From NCBI GenBank assembly GCA_900555955.1, contig USNA01000038.1, positions 1 through 7,588 on the forward strand: 7,588 nt of DNA. Direction: 5' to 3'. Below the pieces are notes generated by a model that was given only the letters and a program-made list of their open reading frames with translations, was not told the origin of the DNA and made no database searches. The stretch comes from an uncultured Collinsella sp. GTDB lineage: Bacteria; Actinomycetota; Coriobacteriia; Coriobacteriales; Coriobacteriaceae. The translations under genes were made by a program, and so were the position numbers. Each line of letters starts with the position of its first letter. Positions within the stretch are counted from its first letter, which is position 1. This document shows positions 1 to 6,053 of this stretch, one piece after another.

Positions 1-1259
1 CCGATGCCCTGCCGCCGGTGGTAACAGAGCGCCGCGAGCGCTATCGGGCTGCCGGCATTGCGACAGACGAGGCTGAGCTTGCTGCCGGCGTTGCCGACGA
101 GCAGGAACGTGTGGATGCTGCCGTGGGCGGCTATAACCGCGCGGTGCGTCGTCTGTACGGCCCCGGTACGCCGTGGGGCGAGGTTGCCGAGTGGCAGACG
201 ACAACGATGGAGGAGCTTGAGCGCCAGCAGCGCATTAACGAGACGGCGAAGCATCGCGTGGTGGGACTCGTTATCGAGACGCGCCCCGATGCCGTAACGC
301 CGAAGGCCCTCACACTTATCCGCCGCCTGGGTTGCACCAAGATTCAGATGGGTATTCAGAGTCTCGACCAACATTTGCTCGATATCAACGAGCGTCGCAT
401 TTCGGTGGCGCAGATCGAGCGGGCGTTTTCGCTTGCGCGCTTGTTTGGCTTTAAGATCCACGCGCACTTTATGCTCAACTTGTTGGGCGCTACGCCCGAG
501 GGGGACAAGCGCGACTACGAGCGCTTTATGACCGAGGGCGCTTTTATGCCCGACGAGGTCAAGGTCTACCCGTGCGCGCTCATCGAGGGCTCGCGTTTGG
601 TGGGCTGTTACGAGCGCGGCGAGTGGCGCCCCTATACCGAGGAAGAGTTGCTCGATGTGTTGGCAGACGACATCGTGGTGACGCCGGCGTTCTGCCGCAT
701 CAGTCGCATGATCCGCGACTTTAGCTCCGACGACATCATGGTGGGCAACAAGAAACCCAACCTGCGCCAGCTCGTTGAGAACCGCCTGGCTGCTCGGGGT
801 GACGGTGCGACGGTGCGCGAGATTCGCTATCGCGAGATCAGCACGGCGGGTGCCGACTTGGATGAGTTGACCCTTGACGAGGAAGTGGCGTACGAGACGC
901 CGGTGACGCGCGAGCGCTTTTTGCAGTGGGTGACGCCGCGGGGCAAGATCGCGGGCTTTTTGCGCCTGTCTCTGCCCGACCATTCGTTTGTTGCCACACA
1001 TGCGGACGAGTTGCCGACGACGCCGGACGAGGCGATGATTCGCGAGGTGCACGTGTATGGCATGGCGGCGCGCGTGGGCGATCAGGGCCAGGCGGCTCAG
1101 CATCATGGGCTGGGGCGGTCGCTGGTGGAGCGTGCATGCGAGATTGCCCGGGATGCGGGCTATACGCACATCAACGTGATTAGCGCGATTGGCACACGCG
1201 AGTACTATCGCCATCTTGGATTTTATGACCACGGACTCTATCTGCAAAAGGAGCTCTAG
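1..1259 (+). CDS. elp3: Elp3 tRNA U34 carboxymethyl-modification enzyme, C-terminal part (5' partial)
   Basis: Elp3 uses a radical-SAM centre and acetyl-CoA to install the carboxymethyl group at C5 of wobble uridine 34 in tRNA; bacterial Elp3 acts alone in the cytoplasm. The frame is open from the first bases (Asp codon at 3-5), so the GTG at 18 is internal, and the N-terminal iron-sulfur cluster cysteines lie outside the window. Seen here: the radical-SAM core with IETRPD (273-290) and TKIQMGIQS (336-362), then HAHFMLNLLGATPEGD, VKVYPC and YTEEEL, all in Elp3 order. The C-terminal GNAT domain has the acetyl-CoA loop QHHGLGRS (1098-1121) and YYRHLGF (1203-1223). An acidic, Ala-rich stretch of about 45 residues near 60-195 looks like a lineage-specific insertion. 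The Cys usual in the linker motif CRDxRxRE is Val here (813-815). The gene ends in TAG directly abutting the next ATG. Family assignment is firm; activity is inferred. Confidence 0.94.
   Translation, partial: DALPPVVTERRERYRAAGIATDEAELAAGVADEQERVDAAVGGYNRAVRRLYGPGTPWGEVAEWQTTTMEELERQQRINETAKHRVVGLVIETRPDAVTPKALTLIRRLGCTKIQMGIQSLDQHLLDINERRISVAQIERAFSLARLFGFKIHAHFMLNLLGATPEGDKRDYERFMTEGAFMPDEVKVYPCALIEGSRLVGCYERGEWRPYTEEELLDVLADDIVVTPAFCRISRMIRDFSSDDIMVGNKKPNLRQLVENRLAARGDGATVREIRYREISTAGADLDELTLDEEVAYETPVTRERFLQWVTPRGKIAGFLRLSLPDHSFVATHADELPTTPDEAMIREVHVYGMAARVGDQGQAAQHHGLGRSLVERACEIARDAGYTHINVISAIGTREYYRHLGFYDHGLYLQKEL
1246..1253 (+). promoter_or_regulatory. Ribosome binding site inside the end of elp3
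   Basis: AAAAGGAG lies 6 bases before the ATG at 1260, within the last codons of elp3. It is a near-consensus Shine-Dalgarno site and fixes the start of the downstream gene. With the abutting TAG-ATG junction, it indicates co-transcription and probable translational coupling. Confidence 0.85.
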
Positions 1260-2138
1260 ATGAACAAGCCGAGTGTTTCTGCCGGCGTCGTTGCCGGCGT
1301 TGCCCTGGGAGTTGCGGCGCTGGGTGCGGCCGCCGTTGCTGTTCGCGCTGCCTGCCTGCAGGTCGCGCGAACCCGCAATGGGTTGGCGTGTGTAAAGCGC
1401 GTGCACGATGAGCGCGGCGATGAGATTCGCGTGTTGGTGCAAGGCGGTGTCTACCAAAGCGCGAGCCACGTTGGCGAGCGCTGGGCGGAGCCCGCCTTTG
1501 CGTACTATCGTGCGTTTGACGATGTGTTTGAGGCCGAGGGCGCGATGCGTGACGCTTATGGTCACGGTATCGATCGCATGCTTATGTTGGGCGGTGGTGG
1601 GTTTGCCTATCCCAAGTTTGCGCTGATGTCGCACGAGGGCTTGCACATGGACGTCATCGAGTATGACGCAGAGATTACGCGCTTGGCGCGCCGTTGGTTT
1701 TACCTGGATGAGCTGGAGCACACGGTGGGCGATCGCCTGCGGGTAATAACCGCCGAGGCTCGTTCGTATCTGGGTGTGACGAGCGTGGGCCATCGTCGCT
1801 ACGACGTGGTCGTAAGCGATTGCTTTGGCGGTGCCGAGCCCGTACGTGAGCTGGCGACGGGTGAGGCGTTGCGTTTGGTGCGAGGCAGCCTGAACCCCGG
1901 GGGCATCTATGCTGCCAATATCGTGAGTGCGAACAGGGGGAGCGACGTGACGTTCCTGCGCGACTGCGCTGCCACGGCACTCGAGGTATTCGCCCACGCC
2001 TGGGTGGTCCCATGTGGCGATGCGGAGTTCGGCGGCGAGGAGAACTACCTGCTCATCGCCAGCGACGGCGACTATGTCTTCGCCGAAGCCGTGCCCTTCG
2101 ACGATGACTTTCTCGGCACCGTCCTTCACGACAAGTAG
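1260..2138 (+). CDS. Membrane-anchored spermidine-synthase-fold / SAM-dependent methyltransferase-like protein
   Basis: 292 residues. Residues 8-33 form one long Ala/Val/Gly-rich hydrophobic segment, probably an N-terminal membrane anchor with the rest in the cytoplasm. Residues about 55-270 resemble the Rossmann fold of spermidine synthase: nucleotide-binding motif I LMLGGGGFAYP (108-118), acidic strand end DVIEYD (131-136), DVVVSDCFGG (182-191), and GGIYAANIV (214-222). In true aminopropyltransferases these read GGGDGG and DSTD; here the Asp of motif I and the second Asp of DSTD are absent (Gly at 190). Polyamine synthesis is therefore doubtful, and an AdoMet-binding or methyltransferase role is as likely. 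The start is fixed by a strong ribosome binding site overlapping the end of elp3. The stop is 26 bases from the stop of the convergent helicase gene, with no convincing terminator between them. The substrate is unknown, and a functional tie to Elp3 rests on position only. Confidence 0.75.
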   Translation: MNKPSVSAGVVAGVALGVAALGAAAVAVRAACLQVARTRNGLACVKRVHDERGDEIRVLVQGGVYQSASHVGERWAEPAFAYYRAFDDVFEAEGAMRDAYGHGIDRMLMLGGGGFAYPKFALMSHEGLHMDVIEYDAEITRLARRWFYLDELEHTVGDRLRVITAEARSYLGVTSVGHRRYDVVVSDCFGGAEPVRELATGEALRLVRGSLNPGGIYAANIVSANRGSDVTFLRDCAATALEVFAHAWVVPCGDAEFGGEENYLLIASDGDYVFAEAVPFDDDFLGTVLHDK

Positions 2139-2164
2139 GTCTCCCCGTCCCAAAAAGACTGGCC

Positions 2165-4632
2165 TTAGGCGTGGTCGCGCCAGCTGAGGACGCGCTGCTT
2201 CATACCCTCGATGTCGAGCACGCCTTCGGCGAAGCCTTTGCGCACGAGCTCCTCGGGAACGTACTCGTCGTAGCGGTCAAAATAAGGCACCTCGCCGGGA
2301 TAGACGAGCTCGATGGGGTCGAAGTCCTTCTCGGCCTCGGCGGCGAGCACCTCAAAGAATGTCTCCTCGTCGGCCTTCATCTTAAACTGCATAAAGTACG
2401 GGCGTGATGGGTCGAGTCCGCGAAGGCCCAACTCCGCGGCACATTTAATCTTGAGCATGCGCTCGAGGGCCAAAAAGGCGTAGCTGCCCAGCCAGGGGAA
2501 GAGCACCCAGGTATCGCCGCCCAGGTTAATGAGCGGTTTAGTTCCCGCGCCCGAAATCTCGGCCGTATGGCGAGCCTGCGCCAAGCGAGCCCGTGCGTTA
2601 CCCATAAGGTACGGATATGCCGCGTGCTCGTTGAGCGCCTTGCGCATACGCTCGAGTACGTGTGTGTTGATGTCACCGGGGCAGTCGCCAAAGTAGGCCG
2701 GCACACGGCCCTTGACCTGCGTGGCAAAGACGGTATGACGCTTCCAATCCACTTCCTCGACAATCCAGCAATGACCTGCGATGGCGATGCGCTCACCGGG
2801 CGGTGGGGGATTGACGATTGTGCCCAGCTCGGCCGACTCGCTGCGGACGGTGAACTCCTCGTTTTCCTGGAACACGGCGTAGAACTTAAAGTTGTTAATG
2901 ATGCGCTCGCCCGCGAGGCCCACGATGAGCCCACCGCCCTCGGTGACCTGGATGTGGTCAATCTTAATGAGGTGACGCAGCAGTACGCGATAGTCATCGG
3001 CCGAGACGCGGTGGAAATAGCTGAGCGTGAGCACGCGCTGGGCAAGCTCTGCTGGCGTGAGTTCGCCGGTGCTGGCAAGCGTCGACATAGTCTGGTGGTA
3101 GAGCAGGCTGTAGGGGAGCCGATCGAGCTCGGGCGGCTCGACCCACTTTTCCTCGCGATAGAGTTGTACGAGCGCGACGCCCTGCAGGAGCTTCCACGGA
3201 ATGGTCTCGGGCATCATCGTGCGCGGCTCGGGCTCTTCCTCGCGCATGACAAACCACATCTCGGGCGGAAGATCGCGGCGTCCCGTGCGGCCCATTCGCT
3301 GCAAAAAGGAGCTGACGGTAAATGGCGCATCGATCTGAAACGCACGCTCCAGGCGGCCGATATCGATACCGAGCTCCAGCGTAGAGGTGGTGACGGTTGT
3401 CTGTGCCTGCTCCTCATCGCGCATGAGTTCCTCGGCCGTCTCGCGCAACGATGCCGAAAGATTGCCGTGATGGATGAGAAAGCGGTCGGGCTCGTGTCGG
3501 CTCTCGCAGTAGCTACGCAGCATGGAGCACACAGCCTCCGCCTCCTCGCGCGAGTTGGCAAAGACCAGGCACTTGCGGCCGCGGGTGTGTTCGAAGATAT
3601 AGCCCATGCCGGGGTCGGCGTTGTCGGGCGCGGTGTCGGTGGGGTTGAGGAGCGTCTGCTCGGTGGCCCGGGGGATGTCGACTTCGCCCTCGGGGGCCGA
3701 GGAAGTTTGGCGGTCCTTGGGAGCGGCCTTGCCCCGTGCCCGCTCACGACGTTGACGGCGTTCCTCTTGTGTGAGCTGTCCGCTGTGACGCATGTGCTGG
3801 GCGGCGGCGGAGGCATTTCTTGGGCGCCGGGGGTGAGTGCCGCGGGTGCCGCTGCCTCAATGCGCTCGCACGCAAGCACTTCGGCCTCTTGAGGACCCAT
3901 GCTCTCGAATCCCCGCTGCTGTGCCTGGGGGCCCGAGTTGTAGAAGTGCTCCATGGAGATGCGCCACACGCGGCGTGGCTCCTCAAAACGGGGGATAACG
4001 CAGTCGCGTCCCGTTCCCTGTGAGAGAAAAGCGCCCGTGCGCTCGGGGTCGCCGATGGTAGCGGAAAGGCCAATGCGACGGGGCTGCACGCCTGCCATGC
4101 GCGACAGGCGCTCAATAAGGCAGAGCGTCTGCCCGCCTCGATCGCCGCGCATAAGCGAATGGACCTCGTCAATGACCACATAGCGCAGGTCGCAGAACAT
4201 GCGCGGGATCGCCATATGCTTATGGATCAGGAGTGCCTCGAGCGACTCGGGCGTAATCTGCAAGATGCCGCTCGGTTTTTTGATGAGCTTAGCCTTGTGC
4301 GATTGCGAGACGTCGCCATGCCAGTGCCAGACGGGGATGTCGGCTTCTTCGCATAGGTCATTGAGACGGACGAACTGATCATTGATGAGTGCCTTGAGGG
4401 GGCCGATGTAGAGGGCGCCAACGCTTGCGGGCGGGCTCTCCCAAAACTCGGTCAGGATGGGAAAGAAGGCTGCCTCGGTTTTGCCGGAAGCTGTGGATGC
4501 CGTCAGGAGCACATTATCTTGCGTGTTAAAGATGGCATTAGCTGCTGCAACCTGGATAGAGCGCAGACTCTCCCAATCGTGGGAGTAGATGAAGTCTTGG
4601 ATAAACGGAGCATATCGGTCAAAGGCGTTCAC
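2165..4632 (-). pseudogene. Lhr-like / BrxHI-like DEAD/DEAH-box superfamily 2 helicase, frameshifted
   Basis: Predicted ATP-dependent nucleic acid helicase or translocase of about 822 residues if repaired. The start is GTG at 4632, 4 bases after an AGGAGG site; the in-frame ATG at 4674 lies upstream of that site and is unlikely. The first frame (4632 down to a stop at 3214) holds motif I STASGKTEA (residues 46-54), motif Ia GPLKALINDQ (77-86), motif II DEVH (155-158) and motif III SAT (190-192), then becomes Pro/Ser-rich nonsense. The second frame (open from 3856, first ATG 3793, stop 2165) starts with an Arg-rich linker, then KCLVFANSREEAE, motif V TLELGIDIG and motif VI QRMGRTGRR, followed by an Lhr-like core region containing GLAGERIINNFKFYAVF. 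The halves join by a shift of -1 between 3791 and 3856. Without repair the product has RecA1 only and should not be an active helicase. A one-base sequencing error is the main alternative. Third gene of the TerB/ATPase cassette. Confidence 0.88.
3791..3856 (-). other. Frameshift zone in the helicase linker
   Basis: The second helicase frame is closed by a TGA at 3859-3857, so the switch must fall downstream of it; by the ATG at 3793-3791 the second frame clearly carries the helicase. The first frame reads LTPGAQEMPPPPPST across this zone, the second reads PRRPRNASAAAQHMRHSGQ. One base too few (or two too many) explains the break. The best positions are a run of five C on the coding strand (3829-3833) and the CCGCCGCCGCCC tract (3799-3810). 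No Shine-Dalgarno site precedes the ATG at 3793, so separate translation of the second half is not supported. Confidence 0.8.
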
Positions 4633-4636
4633 GGGG

Positions 4637-4645
4637 CCTCCTCTC
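4637..4645 (-). promoter_or_regulatory. Ribosome binding site of the helicase gene
   Basis: GAGAGGAGG on the minus strand, 4 bases before GTG at 4632. It is the strongest Shine-Dalgarno match in the window and decides for the GTG start over the ATG at 4674, which would place the site inside the coding region. Confidence 0.8.
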
Positions 4646-4713
4646 AAATACGAATCTCTTAACGTGGCTGGCAATGGTTTGCTGCATTACTGCCTCAGCG
4701 TTTGCCCAGATAA

Positions 4714-4750
4714 AACCTACCAAAATAAACCTGTCCCTTTTTGGCAGGTT
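4714..4750 (-). other. 12-bp stem-loop between the ATPase and helicase genes
   Basis: On the minus strand AACCTGCCAAAA (4750-4739) pairs over its full length with TTTTGGTAGGTT (4725-4714), with one G-U wobble and a 13-base loop (4738-4726). The stem begins inside the TAA stop (4751-4749) of the ATPase gene. The bases after it (TTA) give no proper U-tract, so it is a poor intrinsic terminator. It could be an attenuator, an RNA-stability or processing element, or a dispersed palindromic repeat. In the DNA of the plus strand the arms match at 11 of 12 positions. Confidence 0.65.
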
Positions 4751-6053
4751 AGATGGTGAATTCGGCGAAGTTGCGGTCGCCGCCTGCAGTGCCGGTGTCA
4801 CCTGTTGCGGCTGCCGGCGCCAGCGCGTCGCCGCCAACGCTTTGCAGCAGCTCAGCCACATTTGCATCGGGGTTCTGACACAGGATATCGAGCAGCTCGA
4901 TAAAGTCACGGATGACCTCACGCGGCGTCAAATGCGTATCGGCTCCCACGCGGCCGAACTCAATCTTGAGAAAGTCCACCAAGTCGTTCTCGGTAAGCGT
5001 GGGCGTCCAGCCAAAGTAGCCGGCATGGATCTGCATGAGTTTTTCTATGAGCACCAGCAGCTCCTCATAGGTGAGTGGCTGCAGGCGGATGATGGGCGCG
5101 AGCATGTCCTTAAGGTCCTCGCGTGCAAAGCGGCCCTGAGCGAGTCGGCTTCGCAGGGCCTCGTAGGAGAACACGCCGCGGCGGCGGTCTTCGATGGAGG
5201 TTGGCGTGCCGCCCATGATCATGCCCAGGTACTGCGCCTTGCCCTGGAGCGTGTCGTTGTACATGGTCAGGATCTTCTCGTAGTTGTATTGGCGTGTGAT
5301 GGCGTTGGGAATCTTATACAGATTCACGAGCTCGTCGATGAGCACCAGCATGCCCTTGTAGCCGCTGCAGACCAAAAAGCGCGCAATGAGCTTAACGTAG
5401 TCGTACCAGTCGTCATCGCTGATGATGGTCGAGGAGCCCAGCTCGGCGCGTGCCTCGCTCTTGGTGCGGTACTCGCCGCGAATCCATTTGGTCACGCGGC
5501 TCATAGCTTCTTCGTCGCCCTCGGATACGGCCGCGCGGTAGCGACGGAGCATGCGGGCGAAGTCGAAGCCGTGGACCATTTCCTCGAGCGGGGCCAGTTG
5601 GGCATTGACGGCAGACTCATCGGCATCGGCACACGAGGCGACCCAGCGATCGAGGATTAGGTTGAGCGCACCGCCCTCGGGGCGTGTTTTAGTCGATATG
5701 TTGCGGATGAGCTCACGGTAGGTGGCAAGGCCCTGTCCCTGGCCGCCCTGTAGGCGGCGCTCGGGCGACAGGTCGGCATCGGCGACGACGAATCCCTCGC
5801 CCATGGCGTGCGTGCGGATGGTCTGGAGCAAAAAGCTCTTGCCGGCGCCGTAACGACCGACTAGAAAGCGGAAGCTCGCGCCGCCGTCGGCGATGAGACT
5901 CAGGTCGGTGAGCAGGGCGCGGATCTCGACCTCGCGCCCTACGGTGATGTAGGGAAGGCCGATGCGCGGGACCACGCCGCCCTTGAGCGAGTTGAGAATG
6001 ACGGCGGCGACGCGCTTGGGCACGCGGGGTGCTGTGGGTGCGGTATCACTCAT
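4749..6053 (-). CDS. BrxD-like P-loop ATPase (DUF2791, BREX ATP-binding family)
   Basis: 434 residues, cytoplasmic. The N-terminus has the family pattern NSLKGGVVPRIGLPYITVGRE (about 21-41). Walker A is GRYGAGKS (66-73), followed by the characteristic VADADLSPERRL (90-101). Walker B is MLVLIDE (235-241), followed by LVNLYKIPN, and a sensor-like strand LGMIMGGTP (276-284) comes next. All ATPase residues needed for nucleotide binding and hydrolysis are visible. Residues from about 310 to 400 form a helical C-terminal region, and the last 35 are Ala/Gly-rich. The family is known as BrxD in type 2 BREX phage defence and also in small operons with an Lhr-like helicase, as here. The start ATG overlaps the end of the TerB-type gene by 8 bases, so the two are probably translationally coupled; the upstream GAGAGG is about 11 bases away and weak. 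I infer an ORC/CDC6-like loader or switch for the helicase. Assignment to family is strong, role is inferred. Confidence 0.88.
   Translation of the reverse strand: MSDTAPTAPRVPKRVAAVILNSLKGGVVPRIGLPYITVGREVEIRALLTDLSLIADGGASFRFLVGRYGAGKSFLLQTIRTHAMGEGFVVADADLSPERRLQGGQGQGLATYRELIRNISTKTRPEGGALNLILDRWVASCADADESAVNAQLAPLEEMVHGFDFARMLRRYRAAVSEGDEEAMSRVTKWIRGEYRTKSEARAELGSSTIISDDDWYDYVKLIARFLVCSGYKGMLVLIDELVNLYKIPNAITRQYNYEKILTMYNDTLQGKAQYLGMIMGGTPTSIEDRRRGVFSYEALRSRLAQGRFAREDLKDMLAPIIRLQPLTYEELLVLIEKLMQIHAGYFGWTPTLTENDLVDFLKIEFGRVGADTHLTPREVIRDFIELLDILCQNPDANVAELLQSVGGDALAPAAATGDTGTAGGDRNFAEFTI
6046..6053 (-). promoter_or_regulatory. 8-base stop/start overlap coupling the TerB-type gene to the ATPase gene
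   Basis: The ATPase ATG (6053-6051) lies upstream of the TGA (6048-6046) that ends the TerB-type gene, in a different frame. Such overlaps usually mean ribosomes finishing the first gene re-initiate at the second, giving matched amounts of the two products. Confidence 0.75.

Noticed and set aside
2139..2164. Bidirectional terminator between the convergent genes
   Set aside because: Only a 4-bp GTCT/AGAC pairing with a large loop is visible, and the short A/T run lies inside it, not after it.
2165..3793. Second helicase half as an independent gene starting at ATG 3793
   Set aside because: No Shine-Dalgarno site precedes the ATG, and the product would begin in an interdomain linker and lack RecA1. 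The frameshift reading explains both halves.
2567..3892. Long plus-strand open frame of 441 codons opposite the helicase
   Set aside because: It lies antisense to both helicase halves that carry conserved motifs, has no recognisable domain and no good ribosome binding site. Long antisense frames are common in GC-rich genes.
4630..4674. Helicase start at ATG 4674
   Set aside because: The strong GAGAGGAGG site at 4645-4637 would fall inside the coding region. The GTG at 4632 is correctly spaced from it and gives a family-like N-terminus.
4640..4680. Promoter for the helicase alone (TTGCCA with a TATTTG box downstream)
   Set aside because: The -10 match is poor and the predicted start of transcription would fall in or next to the ribosome binding site, leaving no usable leader.
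4674..5660. Plus-strand open frame of 328 codons opposite the BrxD-like gene
   Set aside because: It is a mirror of a gene with intact Walker A and B motifs. Its Ala/Val/Leu/His-rich composition is that of an antisense shadow.
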